Shown: positions 9,046 through 18,062 of the stretch, in pieces
Layout: every line of letters begins with the position of its first letter
How positions within the stretch are numbered: the stretch's first letter is position 1
Assembly: GCF_004535825.1 (NCBI RefSeq)
Contig: NZ_SGVY01000017.1
Location: 1-64,000, forward strand
Length of the DNA stretch: 64,000 bases
Source of the DNA: Segatella hominis
GTDB lineage: Bacteria > Bacteroidota > Bacteroidia > Bacteroidales > Bacteroidaceae
Reading direction: 5' to 3'
Notes under the pieces: model-generated
Database searches by the model: none
What the model was told of the DNA's origin: nothing
What the model saw: only the letters and a program-made list of their open reading frames with translations
Position numbers and translations under genes: made by a program

Positions 9046-11451
9046 ATGATTATGAGAAAGAGTAAATTATACATTATTATATATGTGTTGACATTAATAA
9101 TGTCAATACCTTTTTTGCTGGCATGTTCTTCTACGAGTGCATTAAAAGAGGGGCAGCAGCTTTTTACGGGATTGAAGCCTATTGAATATTCTAATTACGA
9201 AAAATCGGGCTATGCAGATTCTACAATGTTGGAAATGGAGAATGTGCTGGCTTCGGCTCCAAATGGTGCTCTTTTTGGAAGTAGTTATTATCGTACTCCT
9301 TTCCCCGTAAGATTATGGATATGGAATGCCTTTTCGCAGTCAGAAGGAGGTGTTGCTAAATGGATAACAAAGGCTTTTGGTTCTAAACCGAAGCTGATGT
9401 CGAATGTAAATCCTCAACTTCGTGCGCAGGTTGCAGAAAATCAGTTGGACAAGTATGGTTATTTTAATGGTAAAGTTACTTACGATGTTGTTACTGACAA
9501 CAATCCGAAAAAAGCTAAAGTTGCTTATCATGTAGATATGGGACATCTTTGGACGCTTGATACTGTCAAGTATCTTGGATTCCCGAATGAAGGTCAGCAA
9601 CTGATAGATTCTACCCGAAACCTGGCTGTTATCCGAACAGGTTCGCCATTTAATGTCTCTCGGCTCGAAGAGGAACGTCAGCGTATTACCCGGTTGTTCC
9701 GTAATAATGGTTATTATTTTTATAAAAATGGATATGCATCTTATCTGGCTGATACTTTAGGAACGCCGGGTAAGGCAGAAGTTCGTCTGATTATGGCCGA
9801 CAGCATTGATACTATGGCTTTGCGCAAGTGGTACATTGGTCATGTGAAATTCAATTTTAAAAGAAATTTTATGGAAGAATTGAAAGATTCTTTCGTAAGG
9901 GGCAAGCTGGAATTTTACTATAATGGACGAAAGATGCCGATACGTGCAGGAGTTGTTTTGAAAGACTTAAAGCTTTTCCCAAACCGTCTCTATAAGATAG
10001 AAAATGAGGAGGCTGCTAAAAATCATCTGCAGGCAATGGGATTGTTTAGCTATACCAGTATTCAGTTTTCGCCACGTCTTTCTTCTAATGACAGGGTGTT
10101 GGTAAATGATTCCTGTGTATCCCTGTGTGATACATTGGATGCGACTATCGATTTGGTATTTGACAAACCCTATGATTTCTATATAGAGGCGAATGCAAAG
10201 GGAAAGACTACAGGACGAGTAGGACCTGAACTTGTGATAGGTTTGACAAAGAGAAATGCCTTTAAAGGTGGAGAAAAACTGGATATCAACTTGCATGGTT
10301 CCTATGAATGGCAGACTATACAACAAGAAGGTGCAAAATCAACTCATATAAATTCCTATGAGTATGGTTCGGATATTTCATTATCTTTCCCACGAATCAT
10401 AACTCCTTGGAATATGTTTCGCACAATGGCTCAGAACGAGCGACGCTTCAGGGCGGGGCGTTTTCCACGGCGTTTTTATGGAACTCCGACAACTACCGTC
10501 AAGACTTCTATGAATGTGCTAAATAGGGCAAGTTATTTTCGTCGTCATGTTGTGTCTGGCGAATTGACATATAACTGGTCCACTTCTTCCCAGCATCATC
10601 ATTCATTCAGTCCTCTTGTCCTTTCTTACGAGTACATGAATGCTCGAACGGCAGCTTTTGATAGCGTACTATCAAAGCATCCGTATCTCCAGATATCTAT
10701 GCGCGATCAGTTTGTGCCAAAGATGAGCTATACCTATACCTATAATAGTCCGCTCAACTATCGTCATCCTATCACCTGGTCTACTACGGTGAGCGAAGCT
10801 GGTAATGTCTTGGCAACAGGTTATCTGATAGCAGGCAAAAAATGGAATGATAAGGATAAGCAGATGTTTAAAAATCCTTTTGCACAATTTCTTAAATTAG
10901 AGACTGATTTCGTAAAATATTGGAAGTTGACCGAAAAATCCACGCTTGTTGGGCATTTGAATGCTGGTGTAGTCTGGAGTTATGGAAATACGGAAAAAGC
11001 TCCTTATTATGAGCAGTTCTATGTAGGAGGAGCCAATAGCATCCGAGCTTTCAATGTAAGAAGTATCGGACCGGGCAAATTTGCGCCTACTAATAGTAAG
11101 TTCTCATATATAGACCAGATGGGTGACATAAAGTTTGTTGCCAATCTGGAATATAGACCAAGAATTTGGGGTGATTTGTATGGTGCAATATTTCTGGATA
11201 TGGGTAATGTCTGGAATATCCATGAAGAGGAGTATAGTGAAAATGGAAAATTTTATGCCCGAAACTTTTTTAAACAGATGGCTGTGGGTACGGGTGTTGG
11301 TGTCAGATATGACATGGGAATGTTTGTGATTCGTCTGGATTGGGGACTTGGATTGCATCTTCCTTACGAAACTGGCAAGAACGGATTTTATAATATTCAC
11401 CGATTCAAAGATTCGCATAGTTTCCATTTTGCCGTGGGCTATCCTTTCTAG
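9046..11451 (+). CDS. tamL: TamL, lipidated BamA/TamA-family outer membrane protein
   Basis: An Omp85-superfamily protein of 801 residues. The N-terminus is a lipoprotein signal (FLLACSS, lipidated Cys27), which is the mark of TamL, the Bacteroidetes/Chlorobi variant of TamA. POTRA-like repeats fill about residues 110-350, and a C-terminal 16-strand barrel ends in Phe (VGYPF). The loop-6 segment reads GGANSIRAFNVRSIGPG, so the usual (V/I)RG(F/Y) motif is IRAF here. It pairs with TamB just upstream. An alternative start is the ATG at 9052. Confidence 0.88.
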   Translation: MIMRKSKLYIIIYVLTLIMSIPFLLACSSTSALKEGQQLFTGLKPIEYSNYEKSGYADSTMLEMENVLASAPNGALFGSSYYRTPFPVRLWIWNAFSQSEGGVAKWITKAFGSKPKLMSNVNPQLRAQVAENQLDKYGYFNGKVTYDVVTDNNPKKAKVAYHVDMGHLWTLDTVKYLGFPNEGQQLIDSTRNLAVIRTGSPFNVSRLEEERQRITRLFRNNGYYFYKNGYASYLADTLGTPGKAEVRLIMADSIDTMALRKWYIGHVKFNFKRNFMEELKDSFVRGKLEFYYNGRKMPIRAGVVLKDLKLFPNRLYKIENEEAAKNHLQAMGLFSYTSIQFSPRLSSNDRVLVNDSCVSLCDTLDATIDLVFDKPYDFYIEANAKGKTTGRVGPELVIGLTKRNAFKGGEKLDINLHGSYEWQTIQQEGAKSTHINSYEYGSDISLSFPRIITPWNMFRTMAQNERRFRAGRFPRRFYGTPTTTVKTSMNVLNRASYFRRHVVSGELTYNWSTSSQHHHSFSPLVLSYEYMNARTAAFDSVLSKHPYLQISMRDQFVPKMSYTYTYNSPLNYRHPITWSTTVSEAGNVLATGYLIAGKKWNDKDKQMFKNPFAQFLKLETDFVKYWKLTEKSTLVGHLNAGVVWSYGNTEKAPYYEQFYVGGANSIRAFNVRSIGPGKFAPTNSKFSYIDQMGDIKFVANLEYRPRIWGDLYGAIFLDMGNVWNIHEEEYSENGKFYARNFFKQMAVGTGVGVRYDMGMFVIRLDWGLGLHLPYETGKNGFYNIHRFKDSHSFHFAVGYPF

Positions 11452-11643
11452 AAATGCCGGAATTTTAGAAATACCAGAATAAGTTTCTGCAGATATCGAC
11501 AAAAGTTTCTATAGATGTCAAAAATTATTTTTGAACATCGCATTTAGAATGTTGTAGGCGTTTCTCGGAATACAGAAAAATGTTTTTCTGAATATAGTAA
11601 ATTGTTCATTGAATGCTATAAAACGACAGAACTTTTACTTTTA

Positions 11644-11659
11644 TTTGATTTAAATCAAA
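11644..11659. promoter_or_regulatory. Perfect 16-base FNR/CRP-type palindrome
   Basis: TTTGATTTAAATCAAA is a perfect palindrome containing TTGAT-N4-ATCAA, the classical FNR consensus. It lies 40 bases upstream of the -7 box at 11700. With a transcription start near 11713, its centre is at about -61, a classical activator position. Whether a Bacteroidales Crp/Fnr protein uses this consensus is inference. Confidence 0.5.
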
Positions 11660-11699
11660 AAAAAAGGAGAAAACATAGTGGCACTCGCAAAATTTTTAG

Positions 11700-11707
11700 T
11701 ACTTTTG
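11700..11707 (+). promoter_or_regulatory. Promoter of the nucleotidyltransferase gene
   Basis: TACTTTTG matches the -7 consensus, 40 bases before the ATG at 11748. No TTTG is visible about 20 bases upstream, which would fit a promoter needing an activator at the palindrome at 11644. Confidence 0.6.
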
Positions 11708-11747
11708 CAGTCGGTATTAAACTATCAACTATTAATTAATAAATAAT

Positions 11748-12659
11748 ATGAAGCCAACACTATTGCTTTTAGCGGCAGGCATGGGTAGCCGCTACGGTGG
11801 TTTGAAACAGCTTGATGGTCTAGGTCCTAACGGTGAGACTATCATGGATTATAGCATTTATGATGCTATCCAGGCTGGTTTCGGTAAAATTGTTTTTGTA
11901 ATCCGCAAGGATTTCGAGGATCAGTTCCGTGAGAAGATTCTTTCAAAATATGAAGGACATATTCCTGCAGAACTCTGTTTTCAGTCTTTGGATGCACTTC
12001 CTGAAGGCTTTTCTGTACCAGAAGGCCGTGAGAAGCCTTGGGGTACCAATCATGCCGTATTGATGGCTAAAGATGTTATCAACGAGCCTTTCTGTGTTAT
12101 CAACTGTGATGATTTCTATAATCGTGATTGCTTTATGGTAATCGGCAAGTTCCTTTCTGAACTTCCAGAGGGTAGCAAGAATCGCTATGCAATGGTAGGT
12201 TTCCGTGTAGGCAATACTTTGAGCGACAATGGTACTGTTGCACGTGGTATTTGCTCTAAGGATGCAGATGAGAATCTGACTACTTGTGTAGAGCGTACAG
12301 AGATTATGCGTATTGATGGTAAGGTATCTTATAAGGACGAAGAAGGACAGTGGGTAGCTGTAGGTGACAATACTCCAGTTTCTATGAACGTATGGGGCTT
12401 TACTCCTGACTATTTCGAGCACAGTGAGGCTTATTTCAAAGAGTTCCTGAGCGATCCTAAGAATATGGAGAACAAGAAAGCTGAGTTCTTTATCCCGTTG
12501 ATGGTCAACAAACTGATTAATGAAGGTACTTCTACAGTCAAGGTTTTGGATACTACAAGTAAGTGGTTTGGTGTAACATACTCAGCAGACCGCCAGAGCG
12601 TAGTTGAGAAGATTCAGAGTCTGATAGATGAGGGTGTTTATCCAAACAAACTTTTCTAA
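11748..12659 (+). CDS. Sugar-phosphate nucleotidyltransferase
   Basis: A 303-residue NTP_transferase-fold protein with the nucleotide-binding loop LAAGMGSRYGGLKQL at 8-22 and the metal-binding INCDDFY segment near 117-123. Such enzymes join a sugar 1-phosphate to an NTP, giving an NDP-sugar for cell-surface polysaccharides. The sugar and nucleotide cannot be assigned. It has its own promoter with a possible FNR-type site upstream. The next gene follows after 62 bases. Confidence 0.8.
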   Translation: MKPTLLLLAAGMGSRYGGLKQLDGLGPNGETIMDYSIYDAIQAGFGKIVFVIRKDFEDQFREKILSKYEGHIPAELCFQSLDALPEGFSVPEGREKPWGTNHAVLMAKDVINEPFCVINCDDFYNRDCFMVIGKFLSELPEGSKNRYAMVGFRVGNTLSDNGTVARGICSKDADENLTTCVERTEIMRIDGKVSYKDEEGQWVAVGDNTPVSMNVWGFTPDYFEHSEAYFKEFLSDPKNMENKKAEFFIPLMVNKLINEGTSTVKVLDTTSKWFGVTYSADRQSVVEKIQSLIDEGVYPNKLF

Positions 12660-12721
12660 TAAGTACTTTTGATAAGATAAATTCGTTTATCCTAATCTTT
12701 TTCAGTAAATATATTTCTTTC

Positions 12722-13756
12722 ATGGAGATAAATATATTAAAAGAACAAGAAGCCGCTACCCTTCGAGAGATGATAGCGGCTTCTCATCGTATAGTAATAT
12801 GTTGTCATAAGTCACCTGATGGTGATGCGATAGGTTCTTCCTTGGGCTGGTTTTATTATTTGCAGTCCTTGGGCAAGAATTCCACGATCTGTGTACCAGA
12901 TATGATACCAGATGCCATAAGTTGGCTTCCTGGAACAGAAGAAATTATTCGCTATGATAAGCAACCGGAAGCAGTTAAAGCAGCCTTTACTAATGCAGAT
13001 CTGGTTTTCTGTTTGGATTTCAATGGTGCCAGCCGTCTTGATGAGATGGAACCAGTTCTTACATCTTATCAGGGTAAGAAGGTGATGATAGACCATCATC
13101 TGGATCCTTTTATGTCTGTAGATTTACTTATTTCTCATCCTCATATGAGTAGTACGAGTGAATTGATATTCAGAATCGTTTGGCAACTTGATGGTTTTAC
13201 TCAGATGGGTAACCAATGGGCTACATGCATTTACTGTGGCATGATGACAGACACAGGAGGTTTTGTCTATAATTCTAATGAACCCGTTATCTATCTTATT
13301 ATCAGTGAACTGCTAACCAAAAACATAGATAAGGACAAAATTTACCGCAAGGTTTTCAATAATTATTCTACCAATTCTATCCGTTTCCGCGGGCATATCA
13401 TGGATAAGAAACTGCGTGTTTTTGAAAATTTACATGCCTCTTATTATTGTGTTACTCGCAAGGAGATGGAGCAATATCATTTCATAAAAGGCGATTTGGA
13501 AGGATTGGTAAATGAACCGCTGCGTATTCGTGGCCTTAAATTCTCGATATCTTTGCGCGAAGACACAGAGGTAAAGAACCGTGTGCTGGTGAGTCTTCGT
13601 TCGGTAGACGATTTTCCTTGTAATGAGGTTGCTGCCAAGTTTTTCAATGGCGGAGGTCACCTTAATGCCTCAGGCGGTAAGTTGATGACTACGATAGAAG
13701 AGGCAGAACAGATAGCATGCAAGGCAATAGAGGCCTATGCTCATTTGTTGCAATAA
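12722..13756 (+). CDS. nrnA: DHH-family phosphoesterase, NrnA-like (oligoribonuclease / pAp phosphatase)
   Basis: The 344-residue protein has the DHH-DHHA1 layout: SPDGDAIGSSL near 31-41, an isolated Asp in FCLDFNG, the DHH triad near 123-125, DTGGF near 177-181, and a C-terminal DHHA1 domain with FFNGGGHLNASGG. NrnA-type enzymes degrade nanoRNAs and dephosphorylate pAp using Mn2+ in the cytosol. The length is normal for NrnA (about 320-340). It lies 62 bases after the nucleotidyltransferase and is probably in the same transcript. Confidence 0.85.
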   Translation: MEINILKEQEAATLREMIAASHRIVICCHKSPDGDAIGSSLGWFYYLQSLGKNSTICVPDMIPDAISWLPGTEEIIRYDKQPEAVKAAFTNADLVFCLDFNGASRLDEMEPVLTSYQGKKVMIDHHLDPFMSVDLLISHPHMSSTSELIFRIVWQLDGFTQMGNQWATCIYCGMMTDTGGFVYNSNEPVIYLIISELLTKNIDKDKIYRKVFNNYSTNSIRFRGHIMDKKLRVFENLHASYYCVTRKEMEQYHFIKGDLEGLVNEPLRIRGLKFSISLREDTEVKNRVLVSLRSVDDFPCNEVAAKFFNGGGHLNASGGKLMTTIEEAEQIACKAIEAYAHLLQ

Positions 13757-13865
13757 TAGCGATAATTATGTTAAGTATTGGATAAAGACTATCGTTTGGA
13801 TGGTAATAAGTGATAAATAATAATAAAATCACCTATTATCTCTCGGTAGTCTGTTATCTTTTTTG

Positions 13866-13873
13866 TACCTTTG
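13866..13873 (+). promoter_or_regulatory. Promoter of the DUF4827-glmM pair
   Basis: TACCTTTG lies 26 bases before the ATG at 13900 and is followed by the typical GC. Confidence 0.7.
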
Positions 13874-13899
13874 CCGCTAAAATGAATATAATTTAGGTA

Positions 13900-14616
13900 A
13901 TGAAGAAATTTTTATTTATAGTAATAGCCTTTGCTGCCCTCTTTTCGATGGCGGCATGTAACGATTCAGAGACATACGCAGATCAGCGAAATAGAGAGCG
14001 TGATTCTATCAATGCTTTCCTCCGTAATGAAAAAATTACGGTGATAAACGAGAAGCAATTCAAGGAGCGCTGGGAAGCTAAGAAGACAAATCCTGCTATT
14101 GTTTTGACTGATACCTCTGCAGAAAAGAACGAATATGTACTCTTTGAGAGTAATGGTATCTATATGCAAGTAGTAGAGCAGGGCTGCGGTGACTATATAC
14201 AGCAAGGTAAATCAGAGGAAGTTTTGGTACGTTTTGATGAGTATAATGTCAATACGCGTGCCAATATATCAGATGAGTCTCTTTGTCTGAGCAATAATCT
14301 TCCAGCGTATTCATACTATATTGATAAATTGAAGGTAACGAATACTTCCGGTACATTTACAGGCATGCTTGTTGAGCCTAAGAAGAGCGTTTTTGGCTTG
14401 GCTTATAATTACAGTTCTTATACTGGTAGTTATAGCAGTACTATTCCTTCCGGGTGGCTTATTCCATTCAGTTGGGTAAAGATAGGTCGTGGAAATGCTG
14501 AGGGCGAGAAAATTGCTCATGTGCGTCTTCTGATTCCTCATACTTACGGTTCTACTCAGGCATCAGCTAATGTGAATGCCTATTTTTATGATATGACATT
14601 GCAGAAGGGTCGTTAA
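13900..14616 (+). CDS. DUF4827 family lipoprotein
   Basis: A 238-residue lipoprotein: signal peptide 1-19, lipobox SMAAC with lipidated Cys20. The rest resembles the Bacteroidales DUF4827 family, which I recall as having an FKBP-like fold. It should sit in the periplasm or at the outer membrane. Enzymatic peptidyl-prolyl isomerase activity cannot be claimed from the sequence. It is 60 bases upstream of glmM and shares its promoter, but a functional link to amino-sugar synthesis is not evident. Confidence 0.75.
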   Translation: MKKFLFIVIAFAALFSMAACNDSETYADQRNRERDSINAFLRNEKITVINEKQFKERWEAKKTNPAIVLTDTSAEKNEYVLFESNGIYMQVVEQGCGDYIQQGKSEEVLVRFDEYNVNTRANISDESLCLSNNLPAYSYYIDKLKVTNTSGTFTGMLVEPKKSVFGLAYNYSSYTGSYSSTIPSGWLIPFSWVKIGRGNAEGEKIAHVRLLIPHTYGSTQASANVNAYFYDMTLQKGR

Positions 14617-14676
14617 AGGCCTTTCTGCATCTTTATTTTCTATAGTAAACGATAAAAATATTAAATAAGGTGTTTT

Positions 14677-16068
14677 ATGACATTAATTAAGTCAATCTCT
14701 GGTATCCGTGGTACTATTGGCGGACCAGCAGGCGATACGTTGAATCCCCTCGATATCGTGAAATTTACTTCTGCTTACGCTACTTTCATTCGTCGTAGTG
14801 GTGCTTCTAAGAGTAATACAATCGTAGTAGGACGTGATGCGCGTATCTCAGGAGATATGGTAAAGAATGTAGTTTGCGGTACTTTGATGGGCATGGGCTA
14901 CGATGTGCTTAACATCGGTTTGGCTACTACTCCTACTACCGAACTTGCTGTTACTATGAGTGGTGCAGCCGGTGGTATCATCATCACCGCTTCTCATAAT
15001 CCCCGTCAGTGGAATGCTCTTAAACTTCTTAACGAGAAGGGTGAGTTCTTGACTGCTGCTAATGGTAATGAGGTGTTGAGTATTGCTGAGAAGGAAGATT
15101 TTGAATATGCCGATGTAGATCATCTTGGAAAATATACTGAAGACAATTCTTACAACAAGCGTCACATTGATTCTGTACTTGCTCTGAAACTTGTGGACGT
15201 AGAGGCTATTAAGAATGCTCATTTCAAGGTTTGTGTAGATTCTATCAACTCAGTAGGTGGTATTATACTTCCTGAATTGCTGGATGCTCTTGGTGTTGAA
15301 TATACTTTCCTGAATGGGGTTGCTAATGGCGACTTTGCTCACAATCCTGAGCCATTAGAGAAGAACCTTGGTGGTATCATGGATGAATTGAAGAAGGGTG
15401 GATACAATATGGGTATCGTTGTGGATCCTGACGTTGACCGACTGGCTTTCATCTGTGAGGATGGCAAGATGTTTGGCGAGGAATATACCTTGGTAAGCGT
15501 TGCAGATTATGTGTTGAGCAATACTCCTGGCAATACAGTTAGCAACCTTTCTTCTACTCGTGCGCTACGCGATGTAACGGAGAAGCATGGTGGCAAATAT
15601 ACTGCTGCAGCAGTAGGTGAGGTGAATGTTACTACCAAGATGAAGGATGTCAACGCTGTAATTGGTGGTGAAGGCAATGGAGGTGTTATCTATCCTGAGA
15701 GTCACTATGGTCGTGATGCCCTTGTTGGTATTGCTCTTTTCCTGAGTAGTCTGGCTCATAAGGGATGCAAGGTTAGTGAGCTTCGTGCTTCCTTCCCTAA
15801 CTATTTTATCGCAAAGAATCGTATCGATCTTACTCCTTCTACCGATGTGGATGCCATCTTGGTGAAGGTGAAGGAACTGTATGGTCAGGAGAAGGATGTT
15901 ACTGTAACTGATATTGATGGTGTAAAACTCGATTTCCCTGATAAGTGGGTTCACTTGCGTAAGAGTAATACTGAACCTATCATCCGTGTATATAGCGAGG
16001 CTTCAACAATGGAGCAGGCAGATGAACTTGGTAAGAAATTAATGCAGGTAGTTTACGATATGCAGTAA
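14677..16068 (+). CDS. glmM: Phosphoglucosamine mutase (alpha-D-phosphohexomutase)
   Basis: A 463-residue phosphohexomutase with N-terminal SISGIRGTIG, the active-site loop TASHNPRQWNALK with phosphoserine Ser106, the metal site DPDVDR at 250-255, the sugar-binding GEGNGGVIYP, and the phosphate-binding RKSNTEPIIRVY near the C-terminus. GlmM makes glucosamine 1-phosphate for UDP-GlcNAc, peptidoglycan and LPS. Assignment over phosphomannomutase rests on overall resemblance to Bacteroidales GlmM; a phosphomannomutase/phosphoglucomutase role remains possible. It is last in its transcript, with a strong terminator after it. Confidence 0.82.
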   Translation: MTLIKSISGIRGTIGGPAGDTLNPLDIVKFTSAYATFIRRSGASKSNTIVVGRDARISGDMVKNVVCGTLMGMGYDVLNIGLATTPTTELAVTMSGAAGGIIITASHNPRQWNALKLLNEKGEFLTAANGNEVLSIAEKEDFEYADVDHLGKYTEDNSYNKRHIDSVLALKLVDVEAIKNAHFKVCVDSINSVGGIILPELLDALGVEYTFLNGVANGDFAHNPEPLEKNLGGIMDELKKGGYNMGIVVDPDVDRLAFICEDGKMFGEEYTLVSVADYVLSNTPGNTVSNLSSTRALRDVTEKHGGKYTAAAVGEVNVTTKMKDVNAVIGGEGNGGVIYPESHYGRDALVGIALFLSSLAHKGCKVSELRASFPNYFIAKNRIDLTPSTDVDAILVKVKELYGQEKDVTVTDIDGVKLDFPDKWVHLRKSNTEPIIRVYSEASTMEQADELGKKLMQVVYDMQ

Positions 16069-16092
16069 TCTGTATCTATCTGATGTTTAGAT

Positions 16093-16142
16093 AAAAAAAG
16101 AAGAGGTCATACCGTAATTTACCGTATGGCCTCTTCTTTTTT
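16093..16142. terminator. Bidirectional terminator between convergent genes
   Basis: A long stem, AAAAAAGAAGAGG with CCTCTTCTTTTTT plus inner CATAC/GTATG, has A-run and T-run flanks. It ends glmM on the plus strand and could stop minus-strand readthrough from 16258. Confidence 0.88.
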
Positions 16143-16257
16143 ATTATTTCCTTTTCTGTCTTCTTATTATTTTTTCTTCCTTTGGTCTTTTTGGGCTCTC
16201 TATCTCTATTTTTCTTTTCCTTGGTATGTTTTTCTTTCTTTTTTCTTTTGTAAGATT

Positions 16258-16998
16258 TTACTCTTCTGCCAGTTCCTTCATGGCATCATTCAGCGTATTA
16301 AATAATACGTTGATGTTCTCCTCTTCATTCTTGCAGGCTTCCTTGAAGAGTGCTACTGGGTCTTCCGTACTGCTTGTGAGCGGAGTTTCATTGAGCAGAA
16401 TGTTCACATTGTTGAGAAGCATTCCATGCAGGGTAGGCATGTGGAGTTGATGTTGTTCGCCTTCCTTGCTACCGCATTTCAATCCTGCAGCATATGCCTT
16501 TACGATGATGCGTACCAACAGATGGATGGCCATAGGTTCGTCAGCGAGGCTGATGAGGATGCCATGGGTGTAGTCGCGCACATGCTCTTCGAGAGTAGTG
16601 AATTTACCTTGTAAGAGCCAGGTAAAATTGCGCTTATATTCACTTTCCATTGCTTTGTATAGTTGTGGACTCTTGCAGGCGATACGTAGGTAGTCGAGCA
16701 TGCTTGGCTCAAAGGTGGGATCGGCTGCCTTCATTCCTTCGAAATTTTTCTTCATACGTTCGTTAGCTTCCTCTGCTGTCTTATAGTTGAGACGAACAAG
16801 TGTAGAGAACATAACATCGAAGAAATATTGATTAACCTCTCCATAGTGGTCGAGCATCAGCTGTTTGATTTCTTTCGGATCATTCTTTTTCTTGAAGTCA
16901 TCTCCACCTACGGTAGCGTCGATGATACCGCGTGCGTACGCCTCGAAGAAAGCCCTCACAAAAGAAGCTACGGCCTTGTAACTATTTATTCTTTTCAT
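16258..16998 (-). CDS. Conserved hypothetical protein, all-helical, function unknown
   Basis: The 246-residue product has no signal peptide or membrane segment and is rich in Lys and Glu, with predicted long helices throughout. I do not recognise the family. It starts 6 bases after the polysaccharide deacetylase stop, so the two are almost certainly co-transcribed, with the deacetylase first. Normal codon bias for the window and the tight spacing support a real gene. The sequence after its stop (16143-16257) is very T-rich on the plus strand and holds no gene. Confidence 0.75.
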   Translation of the reverse strand: MKRINSYKAVASFVRAFFEAYARGIIDATVGGDDFKKKNDPKEIKQLMLDHYGEVNQYFFDVMFSTLVRLNYKTAEEANERMKKNFEGMKAADPTFEPSMLDYLRIACKSPQLYKAMESEYKRNFTWLLQGKFTTLEEHVRDYTHGILISLADEPMAIHLLVRIIVKAYAAGLKCGSKEGEQHQLHMPTLHGMLLNNVNILLNETPLTSSTEDPVALFKEACKNEEENINVLFNTLNDAMKELAEE

Positions 16999-17004
16999 TG
17001 TTTC

Positions 17005-17616
17005 TTATTCAAAAGTCTTAAATTCATAGCCTTGTTCTCTTAGCCATTCGATGGATTGAGGCAAGGCTGTTTTCAGTTTTTCTATACTTTTCAGTGAGTC
17101 GTGGAAGGTGATAATACTGCCGTTTCTGGCATATCTTTTCACGTTGTTTACCACATCTTCAGCTGTGAGCCATTTAGAATAGTCTCGTGTCACCAGATCC
17201 CACATGATTACCTTGTAGGTGCGGTGCAGCCACCAGTATTCGCTTGGTCTCATCCATCCATGTGGAGGTCTGAACAAGTGGGCGTGAATCAATTCGTTTG
17301 CTTTATTGGTATTCAGCACATAGGAGATGACACGGTGTTTGAAAGCTCCGATGTGATTGAATGTGTGATTTCCCACCTGGTGTCCTTCTTCTACTATCTG
17401 GTTGTACAAATCGTGATGGCGCAGTACGTTTTCTCCTACCATGAAAAAAGTTGCTTTCACATTGTATTTCCTCAAAATTTCGAGAATGATGGGTGTGGAT
17501 TCTGGTATCGGACCATCGTCAAAGGTCAGATAAACGGAATGTTCTTTTTTGTCCATTCTCCAGATTGCCTTCGGATAAAGCCATCGGAGCCATTTTGCTG
17601 GTTGCTCTATGAACAT
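17005..17616 (-). CDS. Polysaccharide deacetylase family protein (NodB homology)
   Basis: A compact NodB domain of 203 residues: TFDDGP with metal/catalytic Asp33 and Asp34, the metal-binding HTFNH pair (His84, His88), RPPHG near 120, and ITFHDS with a catalytic His near the C-terminus. Members remove acetyl groups from peptidoglycan or other GlcNAc polymers. No signal peptide is evident, so location is unclear. It is the first gene of a two-gene unit with the hypothetical protein at 16258. Confidence 0.88.
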   Translation of the reverse strand: MFIEQPAKWLRWLYPKAIWRMDKKEHSVYLTFDDGPIPESTPIILEILRKYNVKATFFMVGENVLRHHDLYNQIVEEGHQVGNHTFNHIGAFKHRVISYVLNTNKANELIHAHLFRPPHGWMRPSEYWWLHRTYKVIMWDLVTRDYSKWLTAEDVVNNVKRYARNGSIITFHDSLKSIEKLKTALPQSIEWLREQGYEFKTFE

Positions 17617-18062
17617 TTGATTCCTATTTTTATGAATTGATAAAACTTATTGGCTCTATGATCTAAAGAAATCCTCTTGATGGGAGCCTTTTGCTTATAG
17701 ACTCTTTTCCCGTGAGAAACCTCTTAATTAGAGTTTTTTTAAACTAATAGGCTCTATTACTTGTGAGTTTGGAACCTTTTAGTAAATTTATAGAGTTACA
17801 ATACTTGATTGATGCCTGCAGTTTTTGGAACAGGGCCTTTATAATTATCTGTATAACATGATAGGGCAGTTTTCAAGCCGCCCTATCATGTTATTCTATA
17901 TATAGAGATACATTTACTGGAAATTTTCTGGAATCTTGCCAAGAGAATTCTTTTAATAACTCTCTTTATAGGGAAACCTTGTTTAGGATTCCCATGAAAA
18001 TCCCAGTTGAATTTTCCTAATGGCTTTCTTTATTAGAAAGTTTCTCCTTGTAAAAGTTTCTC
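17617..18062. other. Gene-free stretch with a strong hairpin
   Basis: About 445 AT-rich bases without a gene. They contain a long perfect hairpin at 17854-17893 and scattered imperfect copies of short motifs such as GGCTCTAT and AGAAACCTC. No TAnnTTTG box in a useful position for the minus-strand gene at 17616 was found. Confidence 0.6.
17854..17893 (-). terminator. 14-base-pair hairpin, probable terminator
   Basis: TAACATGATAGGGC (17854-17867) pairs perfectly with GCCCTATCATGTTA (17880-17893) around a 12-base loop. It lies 170 bases downstream of the minus-strand gene ending at 18063. The T-run is weak in both directions, so Rho-independent termination is likely but not certain. Confidence 0.55.
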
